From Saccharopolyspora ipomoeae (GTDB lineage Bacteria; Actinomycetota; Actinomycetes; Mycobacteriales; Pseudonocardiaceae): a DNA stretch of 64,000 nucleotides. This document shows positions 21,326-30,288 of this stretch, one piece after another. Under the pieces are notes generated by a model, which was not told the DNA's origin, ran no database searches, and saw nothing but the letters and a program-made list of their open reading frames with translations. Every line of letters starts with the position of its first letter. Position 1 is the first letter of the stretch. The stretch lies in assembly GCF_029952525.1 (NCBI RefSeq), contig NZ_JASAOF010000007.1, positions 1-64,000 on the forward strand, written 5' to 3'. Both the position numbers and the translations under genes were made by a program.

Positions 21326-22912
21326 GTGGACATCGTCTATCGCGGCGCGCAGGTGGTCGACGGCGACGGCGGTCCCGGATTCCTCGCCGACGTCGGCGTC
21401 GCCGACGGGCGCATCGCCGAGATCGCCGACGCGGGAACGCTGAGCGGACGTCGCCGCGTCGATGCCGACGGGCTCGTGCTGGCCCCCGGTTTCGTGGACA
21501 TGCACGCGCATTCGGACCTGCAGCTGCTGGCGGAACCGGACCACACCGCGAAGGTCTCCCAGGGCGTGACGCTGGAGGTCATCGGCCAGGACGGGCTGTC
21601 CTACGCCCCCGTCGACGACGCCACCCTGGAGACGCTGCGCGCCCAGCTGGCCGGGTGGAACGACGATCCGCCGGGTTTCGACTGGAACTGGCGCAGCGTC
21701 GCCGAGTACCTCGACCGGCTCGACACCGGCATCGCCACCAACGCCGCCTACCTCGTGCCGCAGGGCACGCTGCGGTTGCTGTGCGCGGGCTACGAGGACC
21801 GTCCGGTGACCGACGACGAGCTGAACCGGATGCGCGAGGTCCTGGACGACTCGCTCGCCCAGGGCGCGTTCGGGATGTCCTCGGGCCTGACCTACACGCC
21901 CGGGATGTACGCCGACACCGCGGAGCTGACGGCGTTGTGCGAGGTCGTGGCCGCGCGCGGCGGCTACTACAGCCCGCACCACCGCAGCTACGGCGCCGGG
22001 GCGCTGGCGGCCTACGAGGAGATGATCGAGGTCAGCCGAGCATCCGGGTGCGCGCTGCACCTGGCGCACGCGACGATGAACTTCGGCGTCAACGCCGGGC
22101 GGGCCGGTGAGCTGCTGGCGATGCTGGACGCGGCGCTCGACGACGGGTGCGACATCACCCTCGACACCTACCCGTACCTGCCGGGCAGCACCTCGCTGCA
22201 CGCGCTGCTGCCGAGCTGGGCGATGGCCGGTGGCGTGACCGCGACGGTGGACCGGTTGCGGGATCCCGCGCAGCGGCGGCGGATTCGCGAGGTGCTGGAG
22301 GTCGAGGGCTCCGACGGTTGCCACGGCGTCCCGGTCGACTGGAGCACCATCGAGATCAACGGCGTCCGCGAACCGGGCAACGCGCACCTGGTCGGCCGCA
22401 GCGTGGCCGATTCAGCGCTGGCCGCGGGCGCGCAGCCGACCGAGTTCTACTTCGACGTGCTGGTCGACGAGCGGCTGGGCGCGTCGTGCCTGATGCACGT
22501 GGGGCACGAGGACAACGTGCGGGCGATCATGCGCCACCGCACCCACACGGCGGGCAGCGACGGGCTGCTGGTCGGCGCGCGCCCGCACCCGCGCGCGTGG
22601 GGCACGTTCCCCCGCTACCTGGGCCACTACGTGCGGGAACTCGGCGTGCTCGGGCTGGAGGAGTGCGTGCGGAACATGACCTCGCGGCCGGCCGATCGGC
22701 TCGGGCTCACCGATCGCGGCAGGGTCCGGACGGGCCACGTGGCCGACCTGGTGCTGTTCGACCCCGAGACCGTGCGCGACACCGCCACCTTCGACGAACC
22801 CCGGCAGCAGGCCGTCGGCATCCCGCACGTGCTGGTCAACGGCGTGCCGGTGATCGATGACGGGCATCGGACCGACGCTCTCCCCGGACGCGCGCTGCGC
22901 GAGAACCGCTAG
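21326..22912 (+). CDS. N-acyl-D-amino-acid deacylase (amidohydrolase)
   Basis: Metal-dependent amidohydrolase that releases D-amino acids from N-acyl-D-amino acids. The 528-residue protein has the family layout: a small beta-sandwich formed by both ends, and a TIM barrel with the metal motif DMHAHSDLQLL near residue 60, GQDGLSYAPV, FGMSSGLTYTPGMYAD near 185, the YYSPHHRSYG segment, HLAHATMNFG near 245, and AGSDGLLVGARPHPRAWGTFPRYL near 405. The GTG start at 21326 follows a GGAGGA site. It is eight bases ahead of a GntP permease. It probably feeds D-amino acids to the PLP enzyme upstream. Confidence 0.92.
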   Translation: MDIVYRGAQVVDGDGGPGFLADVGVADGRIAEIADAGTLSGRRRVDADGLVLAPGFVDMHAHSDLQLLAEPDHTAKVSQGVTLEVIGQDGLSYAPVDDATLETLRAQLAGWNDDPPGFDWNWRSVAEYLDRLDTGIATNAAYLVPQGTLRLLCAGYEDRPVTDDELNRMREVLDDSLAQGAFGMSSGLTYTPGMYADTAELTALCEVVAARGGYYSPHHRSYGAGALAAYEEMIEVSRASGCALHLAHATMNFGVNAGRAGELLAMLDAALDDGCDITLDTYPYLPGSTSLHALLPSWAMAGGVTATVDRLRDPAQRRRIREVLEVEGSDGCHGVPVDWSTIEINGVREPGNAHLVGRSVADSALAAGAQPTEFYFDVLVDERLGASCLMHVGHEDNVRAIMRHRTHTAGSDGLLVGARPHPRAWGTFPRYLGHYVRELGVLGLEECVRNMTSRPADRLGLTDRGRVRTGHVADLVLFDPETVRDTATFDEPRQQAVGIPHVLVNGVPVIDDGHRTDALPGRALRENR

Positions 22913-22920
22913 GAGTCCCC

Positions 22921-24324
22921 GTGTTCCTCGACTGGCTGCAGCACTCGACGTCCGGACTGCTCACGTTGTGCGCGGCCGGGATCGCGGTGCTGCTGGTGAT
23001 GATCATCCGGTTCCGCATCGAGCCGTTCATCGCGCTGCTGGTCAGCGGCCTGCTGATCGCGCTGGCCACCGGGTTGCCGGTGGAGGACATCGTGGGCACC
23101 GCGCAGAAGAGCAGCGATTCGCTGCTCGAAGGCGGTTTCGCGAGCATCCTCGGGCACATTACCGCGATCATCGGGCTCGGCACCATCCTCGGCTCGATGC
23201 TGGAGGCCTCGGGCGGCGCGCAGCTGCTGACCCGCAAGCTGCTCGCGGCGTTCGGCGAGAACCGGGCGCCGCTGGCGATGGGGCTGTCGGGGTTGATCTT
23301 CGGGATCCCGGTGTTCTTCGACATCGGCATCTTCGTGCTGGCACCGCTGGTGTACGTGGTGGCGCGGCAGGGCAAGCGCTCGATCCTGCTGTACTGCCTG
23401 CCGCTGGTGGCCGGGTTGTCGATGACGCACGCGTTCCTGCCGCCGCACCCCGGTCCGGTGGTGGCCGCGGGCCTGCTCGGCGTGGACCTCGGCTGGATCA
23501 TCCTGATGGGACTGGTCTGCGGGCTGCCCGCGTTCGCGGTGGCGGGCCTGCTGTACCCGGTGTGGATCGGCAAGCGGATCGACCTGCCGGTGCCCGCCGA
23601 CATGCTGGCGACCGCCGACGAGCTCGCCGCCAAGCGCGAGGGCCGGCGCGATCCGTCGCTGGGCGTGGTCGCGCTGATCATCGGGTTGCCGATGGTGCTG
23701 ATCCTCGGGGCGACGTTCGGCAGCATCACGCTGCCGGAGGGCAGCGGCCCGCTGTCGGTGCTGACGTTCCTGGGCAACCCGACGGTGGCGCTGACGCTCG
23801 CGGTGCTGCTGTCGTTCTGGCTGCTGGGAACCCGGCGCGGGATGACCGGCCGGGACCTGTCCGAGCTGACCGCCGGGGCGCTGCGCCCGCTGGGGATGCT
23901 GCTGCTGGTCGTCGGCGCGGGCGGCTTCTTCGGCAAGGTGCTGGCCGAGACCGGCGTCGGCGACGCCCTGGCCGGGTCGCTGCGGGGCATCGGGCTGCCG
24001 ATGATCGTCTCGGCGTACGTGATCAGCAGCGGTCTGCGGATCGCGCAGGGCTCGGCGACGGTGGCGATCGTGACCACGGGCGGCATCGTCGCCCCGCTGG
24101 TCGCCTCGGCCGGTCTGTCGCAGCCGCAGCTGGCGCTGATCGCCGTGGCCATCGCCGCCGGGTCGATCATCGCGTCGCACGTCAACGACGGCGGCTTCTG
24201 GATCATCTCCCGCTACTTCGGCATCCCGGTCTCCGACATGCTCAAGACCTGGACGGTCCTGGAAACCCTCCTCTCCCTCATCGCCTTCGCAACGGCCGCC
24301 GCGCTCTCCCCCCTGCTCCCCTGA
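22921..24324 (+). CDS. GntP-family permease
   Basis: Inner-membrane transporter of the GntP (gluconate/D-serine) family, with about 12 hydrophobic segments over 467 residues. Family features include the early LLVMIIRFRIEPFIALLVSGLLIALATG segment, GLGTILGSMLEASGGAQ near 88, FGIPVFFDIGIFVLAPLVYVVAR near 123, and the C-terminal ASHVNDGGFWIISRYFG. GntP proteins carry gluconate, but some (DsdX) carry D-serine; in this D-amino-acid context a D-amino-acid or acyl-amino-acid substrate is the better guess. The GTG start follows an AGGAG site, eight bases after the deacylase, so they form one operon. Confidence 0.92.
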   Translation: MFLDWLQHSTSGLLTLCAAGIAVLLVMIIRFRIEPFIALLVSGLLIALATGLPVEDIVGTAQKSSDSLLEGGFASILGHITAIIGLGTILGSMLEASGGAQLLTRKLLAAFGENRAPLAMGLSGLIFGIPVFFDIGIFVLAPLVYVVARQGKRSILLYCLPLVAGLSMTHAFLPPHPGPVVAAGLLGVDLGWIILMGLVCGLPAFAVAGLLYPVWIGKRIDLPVPADMLATADELAAKREGRRDPSLGVVALIIGLPMVLILGATFGSITLPEGSGPLSVLTFLGNPTVALTLAVLLSFWLLGTRRGMTGRDLSELTAGALRPLGMLLLVVGAGGFFGKVLAETGVGDALAGSLRGIGLPMIVSAYVISSGLRIAQGSATVAIVTTGGIVAPLVASAGLSQPQLALIAVAIAAGSIIASHVNDGGFWIISRYFGIPVSDMLKTWTVLETLLSLIAFATAAALSPLLP

Positions 24325-24326
24325 CC

Positions 24327-24371
24327 GTCGAGAACCGCAACATTCGTGCGACGAATGTTGCGGTTCTCGAC
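24327..24371. terminator. Long perfect hairpin after the GntP gene
   Basis: A perfect 21-bp stem (24327-24347 and 24351-24371) with a three-base loop starts two bases past the permease stop codon. It is the strongest terminator-like hairpin in the window and isolates the D-amino-acid operon from the chitobiose operon. Confidence 0.85.
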
Positions 24372-24491
24372 CGGGGTGGTCGGAGCGTCAGGTCTGCGAC
24401 CGTGCGGTCGGGTGGCGATTTCGCGCAAATCTCCTGCGGGGTGAACTTTTTCGGGGTTAGGGCCTTCGGGGGTGGGCGGGTTAGGCCGTTT

Positions 24492-24503
24492 TGGTCTAGT
24501 CCA
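24492..24503. promoter_or_regulatory. DasR-type dre operator
   Basis: TGGTCTAGTCCA matches the Streptomyces dre consensus (ACTGGTCTAGACCAGT core) bound by DasR, the GntR-family repressor released by glucosamine phosphates. It lies 58 bases ahead of the lactonase-like gene and so heads the five-gene chitobiose operon. The dasR gene itself is not in the window. Confidence 0.75.
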
Positions 24504-24560
24504 CATGGTGGGGCTGCGACAGACTTCGCTTCTGCTCTGTCGTCTAGCTGGGAGAACGTC

Positions 24561-25712
24561 GTGGCTGGTTCGTTTTCGCGTCGTGGGTTCTTGAGCGCGG
24601 TCGGGGCCCTGGGGGTCGCCGGGGCGACCGTCGGGTGCGCGTCGGCCGCCGGTCGGTCGGGCTCGGGAGCGGGGGCAGGACTGCCGAGCAGCGCCGCGGC
24701 GCACGCGCACGAAGGTCTGATGACCTTCATCGGCAGCTACACCAGCTCGCAGCCCGCGGGGCGGGGCGTGGAGATCGCGATGCGGGACATGAACGGCGTC
24801 CTCGCGCCGTCCGGGACCCTCGACGGCGTCGCCGACGCGTCGTTCTTCGCCTGGTCACCGGACCACGCGTTCCTCTACGTCACCAACGAGCAACCGCAGG
24901 GCTCGATCACCGCGATCGACGTCAGCACGCACGAACCGCGGATCATCAACACCGCGCCCAGCGGCGGCAACGCGCCCACCCACCTGTCGGTGCACCCCTC
25001 CGGCGAGTACGTGCTCACCGCGCACTACGGCGACGGGACGGTGGCGGTCCACCGCCGCAACCCGGACGGCGGCATCGGCGAGAACACCGCCCTGGTCCAG
25101 CACCCCGGCGCCGAACCGCACGCCCACCAGGTCCTGGTCGACCCCAGCGGCAAGTGGGTCGTGACCGTCGACCTCGGGGCGGACTCGGTCTTCGTCCACG
25201 CCTTCGACGCGGGCGAGCTCACCCAGCACCAGCAGCTCGCGCTGCCCGCCGGAACCGGCCCGCGACACCTGGTGTTCAAGGGCACCACCGCCTACCTGCT
25301 GGCCGAGCTGAACTCGACGATCACCGTCCTCGGCTGGGACCCGGAGGCCGGCAACCTCACCGCCGGTCAGGTCATCAGCAGCCGCGCGCCCGAGGCCGCC
25401 GGGGAGAACTTCCCCGCCGAGATCGCGATCACCCGCGACGGACGGTTCGTCTACGCCACCAACCGGGGCGACGACACCGTCGCAGTCTTCTCCGTCGACA
25501 ACGGGGCCCTGACGTTCCAGTCGGCCACGCCCACCGGCGGGAACTGGCCGCGGCACTGCGCGCTGGACCCCGAGGAGACCTCGCTGTTCGTGGCCAACCA
25601 GCGCGCGGGCACCATCACCCGCCTCGCCCGCGACGCCGAGACCGGCGCGCTCACTCCCACTCCGGACAGCTACGCCTGCCCGTCGGTCGCGGCCATCACC
25701 TTCCACGGCTGA
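24561..25712 (+). CDS. Tat-exported lipoprotein, lactonase-family beta-propeller
   Basis: A 383-residue seven-bladed beta-propeller of the 6-phosphogluconolactonase (YbhE/Pgl) family. The N-terminus has a twin-arginine signal, SRRGFLSAVG, followed by a lipobox ATVGC (Cys at about residue 26), so it should be exported folded and anchored outside. Blade motifs are visible: THLSVHPSGEYVLTAHYGDGTVAVHR, GPRHLVF, FVYATNRGDDTVAVF and WPRHCALDPEETSLFVANQ. The GTG start at 24561 follows a GGGAG site. It is the first gene after the dre site, upstream of a sugar ABC transporter, so a role outside the cell in sugar lactone hydrolysis or binding is possible but not established. Confidence 0.85.
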   Translation: MAGSFSRRGFLSAVGALGVAGATVGCASAAGRSGSGAGAGLPSSAAAHAHEGLMTFIGSYTSSQPAGRGVEIAMRDMNGVLAPSGTLDGVADASFFAWSPDHAFLYVTNEQPQGSITAIDVSTHEPRIINTAPSGGNAPTHLSVHPSGEYVLTAHYGDGTVAVHRRNPDGGIGENTALVQHPGAEPHAHQVLVDPSGKWVVTVDLGADSVFVHAFDAGELTQHQQLALPAGTGPRHLVFKGTTAYLLAELNSTITVLGWDPEAGNLTAGQVISSRAPEAAGENFPAEIAITRDGRFVYATNRGDDTVAVFSVDNGALTFQSATPTGGNWPRHCALDPEETSLFVANQRAGTITRLARDAETGALTPTPDSYACPSVAAITFHG

Positions 25713-25749
25713 CCCCCAGCACCCGCTCCAGCAGACACGGAGACCAGTC

Positions 25750-27033
25750 ATGCGCGCAGGAAGAGCCGTCATCGCCGTCGCCGTCGCCGCGCTGCTCACG
25801 GCCTGCGGACCACCGCAGGTCCAGCAGTCGGGGCCGGACGTCGACGAGCGGACGGGACCGCTGCGCGTGTGGCTGTTCGACGAGGCCAACCGCGGCCCCA
25901 AGCAGGCCGCCGTGGACGACGCGGTGACCCGCTTCGAGCGCGAGCACCCGGGCGTGGACGTCGACGTGCAGTACATCGCGGTGGAGACCCGCTCCGAGCG
26001 CTTCACCGGCGCCTTCAACGATCCCGCCAGCGCGCCCGATGTCGCCGAGGTCGGCAACACCGACCTCGCGGGCTACGTCGCGGCCGGCGGGCTGGCCGAC
26101 CTGACCGAGAAGCTGCCCCAGTGGCCCGAATCCGCCGACCTCTCCCCCTCCGCGCTGGACACGGCGCGCGTGGAGGGCAAGGTCTTCGGCGTGCCCTGGT
26201 ACACCGGCGTGCGGGCGCTGTACTACCGCACCGACGTGTTCGCCGAGCTCGGCCTGCAGCCGCCGCGCACCACCGGCGAGCTGCTGGCGACCGCGCAGCG
26301 GATCCGCGAGCAGCGCCCCGACCTCTACGGCATCGCCACCGGCGGCAAGTACCACTACGCGCTGATGCCGTTCATCTGGGCCGCGGGCGGCGACCTCGCT
26401 CGCCAGGAGGGGCAGCGCTGGGTGTCGACCATCGACAGCCCCGAGGCGCAGCGCGGCATCGCCGACTACGCCAGGCTGATCACCAGCGGGGCGTGCCCGC
26501 CCGAGCAGTGCGCCGACATGACCGGCAGCCAGAGCGTGCAGGCCTTCGCCTCCGGCAAAGCCGCGATGACCATCGGCGGCGACTTCAACCGCAAGGCCGT
26601 CGACGCCGGAGTCGCCGGGAAGTACGGCGTGGTCCCGCTGCCCGGCGCCCGACCCGGTTCCACCGCACCGGCTTTCGCGGGCGGCAACCTGCTGTCGGTG
26701 CTGAAGTCCTCGCAGCGCGCGACGCTGGCGCGCGAGTTCGTCCAGCTGCTGGCGGGCAAGGAGCACCAGCGCAAGATGTACGCGGCGATGGGCAACCTGC
26801 CCACGTTCCTCGACGTGCAGAGCGAGGTCGCCGACCGCGATCCGGCCGCCGCCCCGTTCGTGATGACGCTGCGCGGCGGGACGCACTTCGTGCCCGCCAC
26901 CGAGGCCTGGTCGACGATCGACGCGCAGGGCGTGCTGCCGACGATGGTGCAGCGGATCATCGGCGGCGCACCGGTTCCCGAGGCGGCCGGGCAGGCAGCG
27001 GCGAGCATGAACGCCGCCTTCGAAGGCCGATGA
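25750..27033 (+). CDS. dasA: Sugar ABC transporter solute-binding lipoprotein (DasA-like)
   Basis: Extracellular solute-binding protein family 1; by context the chitobiose/GlcNAc-oligomer binder. A lipoprotein signal is clear: hydrophobic VIAVAVAALLTAC with the lipobox Cys at residue 19. The mature part has LRVWLFDEANRGPKQAAVDDAVTRFEREHPGVDV, then FGVPWYTGVRALYYRTDVF near 153 and GKAAMTIGGDF near 272, all typical of CUT1 binding proteins. It is followed by two permease genes with ATGA overlaps. No ATPase gene is in the operon, so a shared MsiK-type ATPase is expected elsewhere. The symbol is inferred from the dre site and the GH20 gene. Confidence 0.88.
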   Translation: MRAGRAVIAVAVAALLTACGPPQVQQSGPDVDERTGPLRVWLFDEANRGPKQAAVDDAVTRFEREHPGVDVDVQYIAVETRSERFTGAFNDPASAPDVAEVGNTDLAGYVAAGGLADLTEKLPQWPESADLSPSALDTARVEGKVFGVPWYTGVRALYYRTDVFAELGLQPPRTTGELLATAQRIREQRPDLYGIATGGKYHYALMPFIWAAGGDLARQEGQRWVSTIDSPEAQRGIADYARLITSGACPPEQCADMTGSQSVQAFASGKAAMTIGGDFNRKAVDAGVAGKYGVVPLPGARPGSTAPAFAGGNLLSVLKSSQRATLAREFVQLLAGKEHQRKMYAAMGNLPTFLDVQSEVADRDPAAAPFVMTLRGGTHFVPATEAWSTIDAQGVLPTMVQRIIGGAPVPEAAGQAAASMNAAFEGR

Positions 27034-27917
27034 TGGCGCTGCTCTACCTCGCACCGGCGGCGCTGCTGCTCATCGCCATGATGGGCTACCCGCTGTACCA
27101 GCTGGTGCAGATCTCGCTCTACGAGTACGGCCAGGCGCAGGCCTCCGGCGGCGCGCCGCTGGAGTTCCTCGGCGCGGGCAACTACCTGGAGCTGCTGGGA
27201 GACGAGCGGTTCTGGGTGGTGCTGCTGCAGACCTGCGCGTTCGCCGCGGTCTGCGTGCTGGGCAGCCTGGCCGCGGGGATCGGCCTCGCCGTGCTGGCGA
27301 CGCGGATCGCGCCGCTGCCGCGAATCCTGCTGTTCCTCGCGGCGATCGGCGCCTGGGCGACCCCGGCGGTGGCCGGGTCGACGGTGTGGCTGTTCCTGTT
27401 CGACCAGGACTTCGGCCTGGTCAACGAGGTGCTGACCGGCATCGGCATCAGCGCCGCCGAGGGGATGTCCTGGACCTACGACAAGTACCTCGCCTTCGGC
27501 CTGGTGGCCGCCGAGGTGATCTGGTGCTCGTTCCCGTTCGTGCTGGTCACCACCTACGCGGGCCTGACCGGCATCCCCGGCGAGATCGTCGAGGCCGCCG
27601 CGCTGGACGGGGCCTCGACCTGGCGGACCGCGCGCAGCGTGCTGCTGCCGATGCTGCGACCGGTGCTGCTCATCGCCACCGTGCAATCGATCATCTGGGA
27701 CTTCAAGGTGTTCACGCAGATCTACGTGATGACCAACGGCGGCGGGGTCGCCGGGCAGAACATGGTGCTCAACGTCTACGCCTACCAGGAGGCCTTCGCC
27801 GCCTCGAACTACGGCACGGGATCGGCGATCGGCGTGGTGATGACCGCGCTGCTGCTGGTGATCACGCTGGGGTACCTGCGCGCGCAGCGGCGGAACGGGA
27901 CCGAGGTCCTGGCATGA
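27030..27917 (+). CDS. dasB: Sugar ABC transporter permease (DasB-like)
   Basis: Inner-membrane permease of the carbohydrate uptake CUT1 family, 295 residues with six hydrophobic segments. The EAA loop that docks the ATPase reads EIVEAAALDGASTWRTARSVLLPMLRP near residue 190. The N-terminus is hydrophobic from residue 2 (ALLYLAPAALLLIAMMGYPL). ATG at 27030 overlaps the dasA stop as ATGA, and its second codon is also ATG. It pairs with the next permease to form the membrane channel. Confidence 0.9.
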   Translation: MMALLYLAPAALLLIAMMGYPLYQLVQISLYEYGQAQASGGAPLEFLGAGNYLELLGDERFWVVLLQTCAFAAVCVLGSLAAGIGLAVLATRIAPLPRILLFLAAIGAWATPAVAGSTVWLFLFDQDFGLVNEVLTGIGISAAEGMSWTYDKYLAFGLVAAEVIWCSFPFVLVTTYAGLTGIPGEIVEAAALDGASTWRTARSVLLPMLRPVLLIATVQSIIWDFKVFTQIYVMTNGGGVAGQNMVLNVYAYQEAFAASNYGTGSAIGVVMTALLLVITLGYLRAQRRNGTEVLA

Positions 27918-28753
27918 CGCGCGCCCGGTTCGCCGCCAACGCCACCGCGGTCGTGCTCGCCGCGATCATCGCGTTCCCGCTGTACTGGATGGTGCTCTCG
28001 GCGTTCAAGCCCGAAGCCGAGCTGCTCTCCAGCGATCCCCGGCCGTGGACGACCGCGCCGACGCTGGAGAGCTTCCGCCGGGTGTTCACAGTGGACGGTC
28101 TGGGCGGCTACTTCCTCAACAGCGCGCTCGTCGCCGGTGCGGTGGTGCTGCTGTCGCTGCTGATGTCGTTCCTGGCGGCGGTGGCGCTGACCCGGTTCCG
28201 GATCAGGGGCCGGGCGGTGCTGCTGGTGATGCTGCTGGTGGCGCAGATGGTCCCGGTCGAGGCGCTGACGATCCCGCTGTTCTTCCTGATGCGCCAAGTG
28301 GGTTCGGCCGCACCGGCTTTCGGCCTCAACCACCTGGGGTCGCTGGTGCTGGTGCACCTCGCGTTCAGCCTGCCGCTGGCGATCTGGATGCTGCGCGGGT
28401 TCGTCGCCGCCGTCCCGGTCGAGCTGGAGGAGGCCGCCACGCTCGACGGCGCGAGCCGCACCCGGTTCGTGTGGCAGGTCCTCTTCCCGCTGGTCGCACC
28501 GGGACTCGTTGCTACCAGCGTGCTTTCGTTCATCCACGCGTGGAACGACTTCCTGTTCGCGAAAACCTTCATCATCTCCGCGACCGAGAACCAGACCCTG
28601 CCGATGGCGATCCTGGTATTCTTCAGCCCGCAGGGCAACGACTGGGGCGCGATCATGGCAGGCTCCGCACTGATGACCATTCCGGTTCTGATCTTCTTCG
28701 TGCTCGTCCAGAGGAAGCTGGTGTCGGGGCTGTCCGGCGCGGTGAAGGGATGA
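27914..28753 (+). CDS. dasC: Sugar ABC transporter permease (DasC-like)
   Basis: Second CUT1-family permease, 279 residues with six membrane segments (first at about residues 9-31, VVLAAIIAFPLYWMVLSAF). The EAA motif reads ELEEAATLDGASRTRFVWQVLFPLVAPG. The conserved C-terminal FHAWNDFLFA-like segment (FIHAWNDFLFAKTFI) is typical of the MalG/LacG branch. The ATG overlaps the previous gene's stop as ATGA and its own stop overlaps the GH20 gene start in the same way. Confidence 0.9.
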   Translation: MTRARFAANATAVVLAAIIAFPLYWMVLSAFKPEAELLSSDPRPWTTAPTLESFRRVFTVDGLGGYFLNSALVAGAVVLLSLLMSFLAAVALTRFRIRGRAVLLVMLLVAQMVPVEALTIPLFFLMRQVGSAAPAFGLNHLGSLVLVHLAFSLPLAIWMLRGFVAAVPVELEEAATLDGASRTRFVWQVLFPLVAPGLVATSVLSFIHAWNDFLFAKTFIISATENQTLPMAILVFFSPQGNDWGAIMAGSALMTIPVLIFFVLVQRKLVSGLSGAVKG

Positions 28754-30216
28754 GCTTCCACTCGCTGCTGCCGCGACCGCGGCGGGTCGAGTACGCGGCG
28801 GGCCGGCTGCTGCTCGACATCCGCACCAGCGTGGGCGGCGAGCCGAGCGTGGCTCGCTGGTTCCGCAGGCACGTCGGTGCTGCGACGGGACTTCCGCTGC
28901 CGCTGGCGGCCAAGCCGACCATCGCGTTCCGCATCGACCCCGACCTCAGCGGGCACCGCATCGAGATCGGGCCCGAGCAGGCGTTGGTGACCGCGCAGCA
29001 CACCGCCGCCGCGCACCACGCGGCCCAAACGCTGCGGCAGCTGCTGCCGCCGGACGTGTTCCGCCGCGCCCCCGTCCGCGACGAGCCGCTGTCCCTGCCG
29101 TGCGGGGTGATCGAGGACCACCCGCGGTTCGGCTGGCGCGGCTGCCACCTCGACGTGGCGCGGCACTTCGTCCCCAAGCGGGACGTGCTGCGGTTCATCG
29201 ACCTGCTGGCCATGCACAAGCTCAACGTGCTGCACCTGCACCTCACCGACGACCAGGGCTGGCGCGTCGAGGTCCCGCAGCACCCCGAGCTGACCCGGAT
29301 CGGATCGTGGCGCGAGCGTTCCATGATCGGCCGCGGGGAGGTCCCCGAGCACGACCGGCAGCCGCACGGCGGCTACTACACCACCGAGGACCTGCTGGAG
29401 ATCGTCTCCTACGCCGGCGAGCACCACGTCACCGTCGTGCCGGAGATCGACGTGCCGGGCCACAGCCAGGCCGCCATCGCCTCCTACCCCGAGCTGGGCA
29501 GCGGCGACCCCGTCGCGGTGTGGGACTCGTGGGGCGTCAGCGACCGGATCCTGGTGCCGCGCAGGACGACCGTGGACTTCTTCCGCGACGTCCTCGACCA
29601 CGTGATGGCGATCTTCCCGTCCCCGGTGATCTGCCTCGGCGGCGACGAGGTCCCCGGCGCCACCCCCGCGCACGGCGCGCTGCTGCGGCGGCTCATCGAG
29701 CACGTGCACGCCCGCGGCAGGCGCACGTCGGCCTGGAACGACGCGATGCAGATGGTGGCGCTGCCGCAGGACACCATCGTGATGGCCTGGGACGACGCGG
29801 AAGCGGTCACCCGCGCCGCCGAGGCGGGCAACGACGTGCTGCTGTGCCCGGAGACGCACTTCTACCTCGACCACCGGCAATCCGAGCACCCCGACGAACC
29901 GGTCCCGGTCGGCTTCCTCAACACGCTGGAGAACGTCTACGACTACACCCCGCCGACCGAGCGGGTTCTGGGCCTGCAGGCGCAGTTGTGGACCGAGCAC
30001 CTCAACTCCACCGCCCGCATCGACTACGCGGCGTTCCCCCGGCTGTGCGCCTTCGCCGAGCTCGCCTGGAGCCGCGAGCGCGACCCGGCGGAGTTCCACC
30101 ACCGCCTCGCCCACCACCACCTGCCCCGCCTCGACGCCTTCGGCGTCGACTACCGGCCCCTCGACGGCCCGTACCCGTGGCAGCTCCGCCCCGGAATCCC
30201 CGGCAGACCCCGCTGA
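28750..30216 (+). CDS. GH20 beta-N-acetylhexosaminidase
   Basis: Glycoside hydrolase family 20 enzyme that removes terminal GlcNAc, here most likely splitting imported chitobiose. The 488-residue protein has an N-terminal GH20b-like domain (about 1-120), then the catalytic barrel: FGWRGCHLDVARHFVP, HKLNVLHLHLTDDQGWRVEVP, PEIDVPGHSQAAIASYPEL, and the catalytic Asp-Glu pair in CLGGDEVPG near residue 300. Trp residues in AWDDAE and LQAQLWTEHL line the substrate pocket. No signal peptide is visible, so it acts in the cytosol. It is last in the operon, coupled by ATGA; its position matches dasD of Streptomyces. Confidence 0.93.
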   Translation: MSFHSLLPRPRRVEYAAGRLLLDIRTSVGGEPSVARWFRRHVGAATGLPLPLAAKPTIAFRIDPDLSGHRIEIGPEQALVTAQHTAAAHHAAQTLRQLLPPDVFRRAPVRDEPLSLPCGVIEDHPRFGWRGCHLDVARHFVPKRDVLRFIDLLAMHKLNVLHLHLTDDQGWRVEVPQHPELTRIGSWRERSMIGRGEVPEHDRQPHGGYYTTEDLLEIVSYAGEHHVTVVPEIDVPGHSQAAIASYPELGSGDPVAVWDSWGVSDRILVPRRTTVDFFRDVLDHVMAIFPSPVICLGGDEVPGATPAHGALLRRLIEHVHARGRRTSAWNDAMQMVALPQDTIVMAWDDAEAVTRAAEAGNDVLLCPETHFYLDHRQSEHPDEPVPVGFLNTLENVYDYTPPTERVLGLQAQLWTEHLNSTARIDYAAFPRLCAFAELAWSRERDPAEFHHRLAHHHLPRLDAFGVDYRPLDGPYPWQLRPGIPGRPR

Positions 30217-30288
30217 CCCACTTCGCGCATTTCCTCCCGCTCCCAGGGTGATCCCGGTACCGTCTTCCGGACAAGATCGGCCCAGGGG

